From NCBI GenBank assembly GCA_946494635.1, contig CAMMCS010000075.1:1-9105 (forward strand): a stretch of DNA of 9,105 nucleotides. The letters run 5' to 3'. Each line of letters starts with the position of its first letter. Positions within the stretch are counted from its first letter, which is position 1. The notes below the pieces were generated by a model, which saw nothing but the letters and a program-made list of their open reading frames with translations, did no database searches and was not told where the DNA came from. This document shows positions 1 through 5,552 of this stretch, piece after piece. The position numbers and the translations under genes were made by a program. Source of the DNA: an uncultured Oscillibacter sp. GTDB lineage: Bacteria; Bacillota; Clostridia; Oscillospirales; Oscillospiraceae.

Positions 1-546
1 GATGGGAAACACCCCGGCGGTCTGGGAGGCGTCCAGGATGAACAGCAGCCCATGCTGATGGCAGAAGTCGCCTACCCAGCCGATGTCCACCAGGTCCCCG
101 GTCAGGTTGGAGCCGTGGGTACACACCACCGCCCTCGTATTGGGCCGCAGCAGCCGCTCAAAATCGTCATACTTGATCTGCCCCTGCCGGTCAGCGGGGG
201 CGAAGTCCACCTCCGCCCCCTGGGCCCGCAGCCGGTACAACGGCCGCAGGACGGAGTTGTGCTCCAGGTCCGTGGAGAGCACATGATCCCCCGGCCCCAG
301 CAGGCCGGAGATGGCGATGTTCAGCGCCATGGTGGAGTTGGGGGTGAAGGCCACCCGGTCCGCCCGGGGGCAGCCGAAGAGGCCTGCCAGGGCCTGCCGG
401 ACGCCGTAGATGCTCCGGGCCGCCTCCAGCGCCTCCGGATGGGTGCCCCGGCCGCTGTTGCCGTAATCGTTCATGGCGGCGGCCACCGCCTCCGCCACGC
501 CGGGGGGCTTTGGCCGGGTGGTGGCGGCGTTGTCCAGGTAGATCAT
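1..546 (-). CDS. Cysteine desulfurase family protein (class V aminotransferase), 3' end cut by window
   Basis: PLP enzyme of the NifS/SufS fold, expected to remove sulfur (or selenium) from cysteine (or selenocysteine) and pass it to an acceptor. The 182 visible residues start MIYLDNAATT, the family's N-terminal signature. They continue with the cofactor-phosphate region TPNSTMALN (about 68-76), LEHNS (94-98, His96 stacking on PLP), HGSNLTG (144-150) and LDASQTAG (171-178, Asp172 to the pyridine nitrogen, Gln175). The PLP lysine should lie just past the left edge, so catalytic completeness cannot be checked. The start ATG overlaps the yedF stop in an ATGA junction, which implies translational coupling. 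From family knowledge, this subgroup (E. faecalis EF2568-like) sits with yedF and selD near selenium-dependent molybdenum hydroxylase genes. A housekeeping desulfurase is the alternative, but the yedF partner argues against it. Confidence 0.88.
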   Translation of the reverse strand, partial: MIYLDNAATTRPKPPGVAEAVAAAMNDYGNSGRGTHPEALEAARSIYGVRQALAGLFGCPRADRVAFTPNSTMALNIAISGLLGPGDHVLSTDLEHNSVLRPLYRLRAQGAEVDFAPADRQGQIKYDDFERLLRPNTRAVVCTHGSNLTGDLVDIGWVGDFCHQHGLLFILDASQTAGVFPI

Positions 547-1160
547 GGCTTGATGACCTTCCCGGCGTTCGCCAGGGTCTCCACGATGGAATACATATTG
601 GTGACGCCGCCCACTGCCAGCTGGTCTGCCAGGCCGTAGAAGTTCAGGCAGGTGCCGCAGGTGAGGATCTCCACCCCCTGGGCCTCCAGGCCCTTCAGAT
701 CCTCCAAAGACGCGGAGCCCTCCACCGTCAGCCTGGCGCCGCCGTTGTAGAACAGTATGGTTTTCGGCAGCTGGGGCAGCTGGCCCACCGCGAAGAGGAA
801 GCTCTTCATCAAAAGCCGTCCCAGCTCATCGCTGCCCCGGCCCATGGTCTCCGAATCCACGGCCACCACCAGGTCGCCCCGCTGGTCTGGGGCGCAGGAC
901 AGGGCGGGCTCCTCCACCGGGGCATCTCCCGCCGGCGCTGCCACCTCCATGGTCACCACGAAGAGGTGCTCCCCCTTCTTCTCCGACTTCACCGGCAGGC
1001 GGTTCCCCGCCGCCATCCGCGTCAGGTTCTGGACAGCGATCTCGTTGTCCACCCGGATCTCCAGCACCCCGGGCTCCGTCAGCTCCCGCAGGGCGCGGGT
1101 GGCCTTCACCACCGGAAGGGGGCACTGGTCCCCCACGGCGTCCACAATAACTGTTTTCAT
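543..1160 (-). CDS. yedF: YedF, sulfurtransferase-like selenium metabolism protein
   Basis: Two-domain cytoplasmic protein of 205 residues. Residues 1-72 are a TusA/SirA-like domain with the Cys-Pro-x-Pro motif (Cys13 in DQCPLPVVK), the persulfide or perselenide carrier site. Residues 73-95 form an Ala/Pro/Glu-rich linker. Residues 96-205 are a DsrE-like domain with a CGTC motif (Cys168, Cys171) before LNFYGL. This arrangement matches the YedF family, which tracks with selenophosphate synthase genomes (established family association; exact reaction unproven). The ATG at 1160 is chosen because GGAGGAGGGAG lies just upstream and the TusA fold begins at once; the open frame extends further upstream but only through the promoter region. 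The TGA stop overlaps the next gene's ATG by 4 nt, so the desulfurase downstream is the likely donor to Cys13. Confidence 0.9.
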   Translation of the reverse strand: MKTVIVDAVGDQCPLPVVKATRALRELTEPGVLEIRVDNEIAVQNLTRMAAGNRLPVKSEKKGEHLFVVTMEVAAPAGDAPVEEPALSCAPDQRGDLVVAVDSETMGRGSDELGRLLMKSFLFAVGQLPQLPKTILFYNGGARLTVEGSASLEDLKGLEAQGVEILTCGTCLNFYGLADQLAVGGVTNMYSIVETLANAGKVIKP

Positions 1161-1175
1161 AACAGGCTCCCTCCT

Positions 1176-1187
1176 CCGCCGAAGCGG
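1176..1187 (-). other. UUCG tetraloop hairpin in the yedF leader
   Basis: On the minus strand CCGC-TTCG-GCGG forms a 4-bp stem with a UUCG tetraloop, directly upstream of the GGAGGAGGGAG ribosome binding site of yedF. It may protect or present the site; no U-tract follows, so it is not a terminator. Confidence 0.35.
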
Positions 1188-1203
1188 CTGTATTCTTTCC
1201 TCT

Positions 1204-1232
1204 ATTGTAATGCCGCGCCTGTCTAAATACAA
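1204..1232 (-). promoter_or_regulatory. Predicted SigA-type promoter of yedF-desulfurase operon
   Basis: On the minus strand, TTGTAT (1232-1227) and TACAAT (1209-1204) are separated by 17 bp. The -10 matches consensus at five of six bases and the -35 at three. Predicted start is near 1197, giving a leader of about 37 nt. Confidence 0.5.
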
Positions 1233-1234
1233 GG

Positions 1235-1262
1235 GTTCTCTTTTTGAGAGAACAGCGTTCTC
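1235..1262. promoter_or_regulatory. Cluster of three GTTCTC/GAGAAC half-sites (candidate operator)
   Basis: GTTCTC (1235-1240), GAGAAC (1248-1253) and GTTCTC (1257-1262) alternate in orientation with gaps of 7 and 3 bp, making two overlapping perfect 6-bp dyads that share the middle half-site. They lie just upstream of the predicted yedF -35 and about 60 bp upstream of the lysA-side -35. They are therefore outside both predicted transcripts, which fits protein binding rather than RNA structure. The regulator is unknown. Confidence 0.4.
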
Positions 1263-1324
1263 CCAGACTCCCCGGGAAACCGCGAAAATTTTCTGACAGT
1301 TTTTTCGTTTTTGGGGCAAATTTC

Positions 1325-1354
1325 TTGACAGATCCATAGATTTGCTCGTAAAAT
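1325..1354 (+). promoter_or_regulatory. Predicted SigA promoter of the lysA-like gene
   Basis: TTGACA (1325-1330, perfect -35) and TAAAAT (1349-1354, five of six) are separated by 18 bp. Predicted start is near 1361, giving a leader of about 59 nt, too short for a lysine riboswitch or T-box. A 7-bp inverted repeat brackets the -10 (listed separately). Confidence 0.65.
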
Positions 1355-1369
1355 AGGACAGGTCTATGG
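1334..1369. promoter_or_regulatory. Inverted half-sites CCATAGA/TCTATGG bracketing the lysA-side -10
   Basis: CCATAGA (1334-1340) and its exact reverse complement TCTATGG (1363-1369) are 22 bp apart, about 29 bp centre to centre or near three helical turns. One arm is in the promoter spacer and one just after the predicted start, a position suited to repression. This could be chance. Confidence 0.3.
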
Positions 1370-1419
1370 CGCCGCGGACTTCGCTGCGGTAGAGTTTAAA
1401 AAGATCCGAGGTCGTTTTT

Positions 1420-2676
1420 ATGAAAACACCCTTTGTCACCCCGGCACAGCTGGATGCCATCACCGCCCAGTACCCCACCCCCTTCCACATCTACGACGAG
1501 CGGGGCATCCGGGAAAATGCCCGCCGGCTGCGGGAGGCCTTCGCCTGGAATCCGGGCTACCGGGAATATTTTGCCGTGAAGGCAACCCCCACGCCCGCCA
1601 TTTTAAAGCTGCTGCATGAGGAGGGCTGCGGCTGCGACTGCTCCTCCCTGACAGAGCTGATGATGGCGGAGCGGTGCGGCATCACCGGAGAGGAGATCAT
1701 GTTCTCCTCCAACGACACGCCTGCGGAGGAATTCCGGCTGGCGGACCGGCTGGGGGCCATCATCAACCTGGACGACCTGACGCTGGTGGACTGCCTGGAG
1801 GCCGCCGTCGGCCGTGTGCCGGAGAAGGTCTGCTGCCGGTACAATCCCGGTGGGGTGTTCACCCTGGGAGAGAGCCGGGAGGGCTTTCAGGTGATGGACA
1901 ATCCCGGAGAGGCCAAGTACGGCATGACCCGCGCCCAGATCGCGGAGGCCTTCACCCGGCTTGCCGCCATGGGCGCCAAGGAGTTCGGCATCCACGCCTT
2001 CCTGGCCTCCAACACCCTGTCCAACGATTACTACCCCGCCCTGGCCCGGATCCTGTTCCAGCTGGCGGCGGATCTGAAGGCGGAGACCGGCGTCCACATC
2101 ACCTTCATCAACCTCTCCGGCGGCGTGGGGATCCCCTACCGGCCGGAGCAGCCCGCCAACGACATCTCCGCCATCGGCGCCGGTGTCCGCCGGGCATACG
2201 AGGAAGTCCTGGTTCCTGCCGGCATGGGGGATGTGGCCCTGTACACCGAGCTGGGCCGCTTTATGACCGGCCCCTACGGCCACCTGGTCACCCGGGCCAT
2301 CCACGAAAAGCACATCTACAAGGAGTATATCGGCGTGGATGCCTGTGCCGCCAACCTGATGCGGCCGGCCATGTACGGCTCCTATCACCACATCACGGTC
2401 TCCGGCAAGGAGGACTGGCCCTGCGACCACAAGTACGACGTGGCAGGCAGCCTCTGCGAGAACAACGACAAGTTCGCCGTGGACCGGATGCTCCCGAAGA
2501 TCGACATGGGGGACCTGCTGGTGATCCACGACACCGGCGCCCACGGCTTCTCCATGGGCTACAACTACAATGGGAAGCTCCGCTCCGCTGAGCTGCTGCT
2601 GAAGGAGGACGGCTCTGTGGAACTGATCCGCCGCGCCGAGACGCCGGAGGATTATTTCCGCACCCTGGTGTGGTAA
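1420..2676 (+). CDS. lysA: LysA-like PLP decarboxylase (probable diaminopimelate decarboxylase)
   Basis: Fold type III (alanine racemase-like barrel) PLP decarboxylase of 418 residues, the usual LysA length. It is predicted to convert meso-diaminopimelate to L-lysine and CO2 in the cytoplasm. Visible motifs: YFAVKATP with PLP-lysine Lys54; IHAFLAS (191-197) in place of the common HIGS; glycine-rich LSGGVG (232-237) for the phosphate; ELGR (277-280) in place of EPGR; DACAANLMRPAMYG (307-320); CENND (346-350) in place of CESxD, with catalytic Cys346; and DTGAHGFSMGYNYNG (371-385). I recognise this variant set from a clostridial clade annotated as LysA. The substrate rests on homology alone, and related amino acid or carboxynorspermidine decarboxylases are the alternative. 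Start: ATG with GAGGT nearby. Monocistronic, with its own promoter and terminator; no other lysine genes are in view. Confidence 0.82.
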   Translation: MKTPFVTPAQLDAITAQYPTPFHIYDERGIRENARRLREAFAWNPGYREYFAVKATPTPAILKLLHEEGCGCDCSSLTELMMAERCGITGEEIMFSSNDTPAEEFRLADRLGAIINLDDLTLVDCLEAAVGRVPEKVCCRYNPGGVFTLGESREGFQVMDNPGEAKYGMTRAQIAEAFTRLAAMGAKEFGIHAFLASNTLSNDYYPALARILFQLAADLKAETGVHITFINLSGGVGIPYRPEQPANDISAIGAGVRRAYEEVLVPAGMGDVALYTELGRFMTGPYGHLVTRAIHEKHIYKEYIGVDACAANLMRPAMYGSYHHITVSGKEDWPCDHKYDVAGSLCENNDKFAVDRMLPKIDMGDLLVIHDTGAHGFSMGYNYNGKLRSAELLLKEDGSVELIRRAETPEDYFRTLVW

Positions 2677-2696
2677 GCGGGTATTCCTGATATCCA

Positions 2697-2735
2697 GGCC
2701 CCGCCTGTTTGGAAACAAACAGGCGGGGCCTTTTT
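2697..2735 (+). terminator. Intrinsic terminator after lysA
   Basis: A perfect 15-bp GC-rich stem (2697-2711 with 2716-2730), GAAA tetraloop and a run of five T at 2731-2735, 20 nt after the stop codon. A textbook rho-independent terminator. Confidence 0.95.
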
Positions 2736-2770
2736 GCCAAATTATATGGCATCCCTATGCAGCCAGCTAA

Positions 2771-2799
2771 TTGTAAAAGGATTTTCAAATGGCTAGAAT
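2771..2799 (+). promoter_or_regulatory. Predicted SigA promoter of the SLH protein gene
   Basis: TTGTAA (2771-2776) and TAGAAT (2794-2799) are separated by 17 bp in an AT-rich stretch right after the lysA terminator. Predicted start is near 2806, so the leader is about 108 nt. Confidence 0.6.
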
Positions 2800-2822
2800 A
2801 AGAATGAAACACTGCCAAGACC

Positions 2823-2850
2823 TCCCCCCGCCGCCGCGCCGCCGGGGGGA
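2823..2850 (+). other. C-tract/G-tract hairpin in the SLH gene leader
   Basis: TCCCCCCG (2823-2830) pairs with CGGGGGGA (2843-2850), 8 bp around a loop of repeated CCG/CGC triplets. It begins about 17 nt after the predicted transcription start. No T-run follows, so it is not a terminator; it may stabilise the mRNA 5' end. Confidence 0.4.
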
Positions 2851-2887
2851 TGGGGCGGAAAGGAGCGGTGAGGAAGGCGCGGCCATA

Positions 2888-2917
2888 ATGGAAAATGAAA
2901 GGAAGCCTGTAAGATGA
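2888..2917 (+). CDS. Possible 9-codon leader mini-ORF upstream of the SLH gene
   Basis: ATG at 2888 opens a frame encoding MENERKPVR, whose TGA (2915-2917) overlaps the SLH gene's ATG (2914-2916) in an ATGA junction. A purine-rich GAGGAAGG (2870-2877) lies 10 nt before it. The junction would allow coupled translation. A frame this short can arise by chance, so confidence is low. Confidence 0.2.
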   Translation: MENERKPVR

Positions 2918-3909
2918 AGAAGCTTGTCACCATGTTCCTGGCCCTGGTCCTGTGCGTCGGGGCCATCTGCGTCCCCGCCTCCGCCTATTATACAGAGGTC
3001 TCCGAGCTGAGCTGGGTGACCGCCAGCGCCGAACCGATCGGCACCACCACCTGTGTCCGGGAAGACGAGGGCGGGAAGACCCATACGGTCTACATCTATC
3101 CTGAGGGAACCACCTTCACTCCGACAGGGCTCGGTGATATCGCGGTGTTCCGTGCATGGACGCTGGACTCTCTGAACGATGCGCCCGCCGGCAGCTATGC
3201 CCCCTCTTGTTATGAGGCGAGGTCCATGAGCGATCCGGCTTTTGTTCCCGAGCCCGGCGTGATCTATATGCTGGAGGAAACCGACACCATGACCATCGCC
3301 CATGATATGCACATCATGGTGGAGGGCGGCGCCGCCCAGCCCGAGACCCCGGAGGAGCCGGAGGAGACCACAGAGCCGGAGCCCTCCGCCAGCCCCTTCG
3401 GCGACGTGGCATCCACTGCCTACTACTATGAGCCCGTGCTGTGGGCCGTGGAGGAGGGCATCACCACCGGCCGCTCCGCCACCACCTTCGCCCCCAACGA
3501 CACCTGCACGGAGGCCAACATCCTGACCTTCCTGTGGCGCGCCTACGGCGAGCCCGCCCCCAAGGCCGCGGAGAACCCCTTCGGCGCCGCCGTCAACACC
3601 GGCAGCTACTACTATGACGCCGCCCTGTGGGCCTATGAGCAGGGCATGATCGACGGGACCTTCACCCCCAACACGGCCTGCACCCGTGCCCAGGCGGTGT
3701 ACTTCATGTGGGTCGCCGCCGGCTCTCCTGACGGCGCGGCGGCTTCCTCCTTCACCGACGTGGCCGCCGACGCCTCCTATGCCGACGCGGTGAACTGGGC
3801 GGTGGAGCAGGGCGTCACCACCGGCCGGTCCAAGACCGTCTTCGCCCCCGCTGACACCTGCACCCGGGGCAACATCGTCACCTTCCTGTACCGGGACCTG
3901 GCGGAGTAA
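2914..3909 (+). CDS. Secreted protein with three C-terminal SLH repeats
   Basis: Exported protein of 331 residues. Residues 1-24 are a signal peptide (MKK, hydrophobic core, predicted cleavage after PASA). Residues 25-135 form a domain I do not recognise, with aromatic residues and three Cys (Cys47, Cys99, plus one in the signal core). Residues 138-160 are a Pro/Glu/Thr linker. Three SLH repeats follow (about 161-213, 222-270, 279-330), each with a YY/Y-x-x-A/V-x-W-A start, a GxxxG..TFxP turn and a C-T-(R/E)-A/G-Q/N helix. By family knowledge SLH triplets hold proteins to pyruvylated secondary cell-wall polymer. Repeat 2 is degenerate at its start (FGAAVNTG instead of FxDV). The ATG follows AAAGGAAG. 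Its own promoter and shared terminator indicate a single-gene unit. The function of the N-terminal domain is unknown. Confidence 0.85.
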   Translation: MKKLVTMFLALVLCVGAICVPASAYYTEVSELSWVTASAEPIGTTTCVREDEGGKTHTVYIYPEGTTFTPTGLGDIAVFRAWTLDSLNDAPAGSYAPSCYEARSMSDPAFVPEPGVIYMLEETDTMTIAHDMHIMVEGGAAQPETPEEPEETTEPEPSASPFGDVASTAYYYEPVLWAVEEGITTGRSATTFAPNDTCTEANILTFLWRAYGEPAPKAAENPFGAAVNTGSYYYDAALWAYEQGMIDGTFTPNTACTRAQAVYFMWVAAGSPDGAAASSFTDVAADASYADAVNWAVEQGVTTGRSKTVFAPADTCTRGNIVTFLYRDLAE

Positions 3910-3934
3910 CCGGGGATCACCTCCGTTTTCCGAC

Positions 3935-3961
3935 GGGGGAACCCCCTTGCGCGCCGGCGCG
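3935..3961. repeat. Two adjacent GC-rich dyads after the SLH gene
   Basis: GGGGG-AA-CCCCC (3935-3946) is followed by the perfect 12-bp palindrome CGCGCCGGCGCG (3950-3961), in the gap before the convergent terminator. No T-run follows either. Role unknown; possibly RNA 3' structure. Confidence 0.4.
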
Positions 3962-3975
3962 GCAGGCTGAATATA

Positions 3976-4008
3976 CAAAAGCGCCACCGCAAAGCGGTGG
4001 CGCTTTTG
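3976..4008. terminator. Bidirectional terminator between SLH and lipoprotein genes
   Basis: A perfect 15-bp stem (3976-3990 with 3994-4008) around an AAA loop. The arms start with an A-run and end with a T-run, giving a U-tract in both directions. It sits between the convergent stops at 3909 (plus) and 4019 (minus), so it can serve both genes. Confidence 0.92.
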
Positions 4009-4018
4009 CTGTACCCTC

Positions 4019-4567
4019 TCAGGCGGATACGCTGCCGGTCTGATCCTCAGCAGTGAAGTAAACGAAGTGGGTCTCGCCGGTGCTCTCCTCGCCGGCGTCG
4101 TCCACAAACTGCTCCAGATAGGCAATGGAGAAGTCCACAAAGCCGGCAGGCACCTCATACACCAGCTCGCCGGTGCGCTCCTCATCCACCGCCAGGGTAT
4201 AGGTTCCAGGCAGCTGATTTGCCCCCACAGGCTCCAGCTCCTCATAGGTCTCGGGATCTGTGGTGATGGGATAGGCAAACACCTCGTCCCCGTCATCCCA
4301 CTGGGCCTGGAAGTCGGTGTCATACATCTCAATACTCTGCTGGAACGTGTTTTTCACCGTGATATCTGCCACCAGCAGCACATTCCCGTCTGCCGGGGCA
4401 TAGCCCTCATACTCGCTAGAAAGGTAAGCGCCATTGACTGTGAACTCAAAGAAATAGGTCTCCATGGTATCGCCGGTGCGTCCCTCATTGCTCCCGCCGC
4501 CGCCACAGGCAGCCAGCCCCAGAAGCATCGCCGCCGCCATTACCAGTGCAAACAGTCTTTTTTTCAT
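4019..4567 (-). CDS. Small lipoprotein with DUF4352-like domain
   Basis: Predicted exported, lipid-anchored protein of 182 residues. The N-terminus is a type II signal peptide (MKKR, hydrophobic stretch, LAAC lipobox) with lipidated Cys21, then a Gly/Ser/Asn linker. Residues about 35-175 look like an immunoglobulin-like beta domain: GNVLLVADITVKN (61-73), then a Gln/Asp-rich strand, a loop with TTDPETYEELEPVG, and a late strand GELVYEVPAGFVDF (133-146). That strand order (long-conserved 'V..D.TV.N', then 'G....V..VP') is typical of DUF4352 extracellular domains; I assign it by pattern only. No catalytic motif is visible. The protein is acidic. The start is the ATG before KKRLF, with an AAGGGAGAG purine stretch upstream. 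Convergent with the SLH gene and probably a single-gene unit. Function unknown. Confidence 0.82.
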   Translation of the reverse strand: MKKRLFALVMAAAMLLGLAACGGGGSNEGRTGDTMETYFFEFTVNGAYLSSEYEGYAPADGNVLLVADITVKNTFQQSIEMYDTDFQAQWDDGDEVFAYPITTDPETYEELEPVGANQLPGTYTLAVDEERTGELVYEVPAGFVDFSIAYLEQFVDDAGEESTGETHFVYFTAEDQTGSVSA

Positions 4568-4642
4568 TTCCGTCTCTCCCTTACCTCAAAATAGGTCCGG
4601 AACTTCTGCCTCTCTGTCAGATGTGTTCCTGCAACCTCCTTC

Positions 4643-4671
4643 AGTTTAGCATGATGCCGTATCTCCTGCAA
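4643..4671 (-). promoter_or_regulatory. Weak predicted promoter for the lipoprotein gene
   Basis: On the minus strand TTGCAG (4671-4666) and TAAACT (4648-4643) are 17 bp apart. The matches are modest (three and four of six). Readthrough from the glyoxalase gene is the alternative, since no strong terminator is seen between the two genes. Confidence 0.3.
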
Positions 4672-4722
4672 CTACCTTTCCGGAGAAAAACACCTTTTCC
4701 CTGTGCCCGGCATTGTGCGGCT

Positions 4723-5091
4723 TTACCGAGTGGGAATAATCTCAATCCAGTACCCGTCCGGATCGGTGATGAAATAGATGCCCATGGCTGGGTTCTCAAA
4801 GCAGATGCAGCCCATGGCCTCGTGCTTGGCGTGGGCGGCATCGTAGTCCGCCGCCCGCAGGGCCAGGTGGAACTCGCACTCTCCCAGGTCGTATTTCTGA
4901 GGGTGGTCCCGCAGCCAGGTGAGCTCCAGGCGGAAGTCCGTCTTCCCGTCCCCCAGGAATACGATGACGAAGCTGCCGTCAGCCGCTTCTTTCCGTTCCC
5001 CTACCGGCTCCAGGCCCAGGGCCTCCTTGTAAAACGCCAGAGACCGGTCCAGATCCGCCACATTGAAATTGAAATGGTTAAACGTCAGCAT
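4723..5091 (-). CDS. gloA: Glyoxalase I / lactoylglutathione lyase-family metalloenzyme
   Basis: Vicinal-oxygen-chelate protein of 122 residues, close to the size of bacterial GloA, predicted to isomerise the hemithioacetal of methylglyoxal in the cytoplasm. Two beta-alpha-beta-beta-beta modules are visible. All four metal ligands of the family can be placed: His6 (NHFNFNV), Glu56 (RLELTW), His75 (CEFHLAL) and Glu117 (YWIEII). They nearly match the E. coli GloA spacing (5, 56, 74, 122). The PDGYWIEI ending is diagnostic. The start at 5091 follows GGAGG closely; a longer frame to 5196 would run through the predicted promoter, so I reject it. Many clostridia lack glutathione, so the true thiol cofactor is uncertain. 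A non-GloA VOC enzyme remains possible. Confidence 0.85.
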   Translation of the reverse strand: MLTFNHFNFNVADLDRSLAFYKEALGLEPVGERKEAADGSFVIVFLGDGKTDFRLELTWLRDHPQKYDLGECEFHLALRAADYDAAHAKHEAMGCICFENPAMGIYFITDPDGYWIEIIPTR

Positions 5092-5138
5092 ATGCGCCTC
5101 CCAGAATCCGCCGGCTTCCTGCCGGATGAGATACCAAC

Positions 5139-5168
5139 AGTATAGCATTGATCCGTCCGCCGCCGCAA
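5139..5168 (-). promoter_or_regulatory. Predicted extended -10 promoter of gloA
   Basis: On the minus strand TTGCGG (5168-5163), an 18-bp spacer and TATACT (5144-5139), with TG one base before the -10. The leader is about 40 nt and holds a small CCGGC-TTCCT-GCCGG hairpin (5111-5125). Confidence 0.55.
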
Positions 5169-5250
5169 GTCCCTTTCCACGCGCCGGCGGTTTCATCGAT
5201 GTTTACGAAATTCCTCTGCAAATTCCGGCGGCTTTTGTCCGGTTTGGGAC

Positions 5251-5279
5251 TTGTGCCCAGAAGTTGCCCATGGTAAACT
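5251..5279 (+). promoter_or_regulatory. Predicted extended -10 promoter of the feo operon
   Basis: TTGTGC (5251-5256), a 17-bp spacer and TAAACT (5274-5279) preceded by TGG (TGn extended -10). Predicted start is near 5286, immediately before the dyad at 5287-5302. Divergent from the gloA promoter about 80 bp away. Confidence 0.45.
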
Positions 5280-5286
5280 TCTAGGT

Positions 5287-5302
5287 GTTAGAGTATGCTA
5301 AC
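5287..5302. promoter_or_regulatory. Candidate metalloregulator operator at the feo transcription start
   Basis: GTTAG-AG-TA-TG-CTAAC is a 16-bp imperfect dyad (six of eight pairs) at the predicted start site of feoA. The TTAG...CTAA core resembles sites of the DtxR/IdeR/MntR family rather than the classical Fur box. Iron-bound repressor here would block transcription of iron uptake. This is inference from position and pattern. Confidence 0.4.
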
Positions 5303-5308
5303 TTTTGA

Positions 5309-5314
5309 AAGGGG
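5309..5314 (+). promoter_or_regulatory. Ribosome binding site deciding the feoA start
   Basis: AAGGGG ends 7 nt before ATG 5322. An earlier in-frame ATG at 5295 lies inside the operator dyad, only about 9 nt after the predicted transcription start, and has no usable ribosome binding site; 5322 is therefore chosen. Confidence 0.75.
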
Positions 5315-5321
5315 TGCTCCT

Positions 5322-5552
5322 ATGACGTTGGACAAGCTGCCTCTGGGGCAGGAGGCCGTTATTACTGCGGTGGGCGGGGAACGGGCCCTTCGCTGTCATC
5401 TGCTGGACATGGGCCTGATCCCCAAGACAAAGGTGCGGGTGGAAAAAATCGCCCCCCTGGGCGATCCTCTCGAGCTGCGGGTACGGGGATATTCCCTGTC
5501 TCTGCGGAAGGAGGATGCGGGAAAAATCGAAGTGGAGGTGTCCGGAAAATGA
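5322..5552 (+). CDS. feoA: FeoA, ferrous iron transport accessory protein
   Basis: Cytoplasmic SH3-like protein of 76 residues, the standard FeoA length, starting MTLDKLPLGQEAVI. Family features are visible: the LDMGLIPKTKVRVEKIAPLGDPLELRVRGY core (about 30-60), in which 'GL.PG/K..V.....P.GDP' is the conserved FeoA stretch, then a final beta strand ending at SGK. FeoA is thought to bind FeoB and support its transport activity. Its TGA overlaps the feoB ATG in an ATGA junction, so the two are likely translated in a coupled, matched manner. It is the first gene of the operon behind the candidate operator at 5287-5302. Confidence 0.93.
   Translation: MTLDKLPLGQEAVITAVGGERALRCHLLDMGLIPKTKVRVEKIAPLGDPLELRVRGYSLSLRKEDAGKIEVEVSGK

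Noticed and set aside
1161..1419. Lysine riboswitch or T-box upstream of lysA
   Set aside because: The predicted leader is only about 59 nt and has no conserved T-box or L-box sequence or terminator/antiterminator pair.
1603..2718. Minus-strand open frame under the lysA gene
   Set aside because: Antisense shadow; sequence lacks family motifs while the plus frame contains all PLP motifs.
2785..4332. Long minus-strand open frame across the SLH gene
   Set aside because: GC-rich third-position shadow of the SLH gene and lipoprotein gene; composition is Gly/Arg/Pro-rich and low in motif content, and the SLH gene has signal peptide and repeats in the real frame.
4628..4672. Direct repeat CCTGCAAC (4628-4635 and 4665-4672)
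   Set aside because: Only 8 bp, 37 nt apart and without a clear relation to promoter elements; treated as chance.
5092..5196. Extended start for the glyoxalase gene
   Set aside because: It would place the start upstream of the predicted -10, and the extra 35 residues do not match the fold; ATG 5091 has a GGAGG site.
5295..5321. Earlier in-frame ATG of feoA
   Set aside because: It lies in the operator dyad just after the predicted transcript start and lacks a usable ribosome binding site; the ATG at 5322 has AAGGGG 7 nt upstream.
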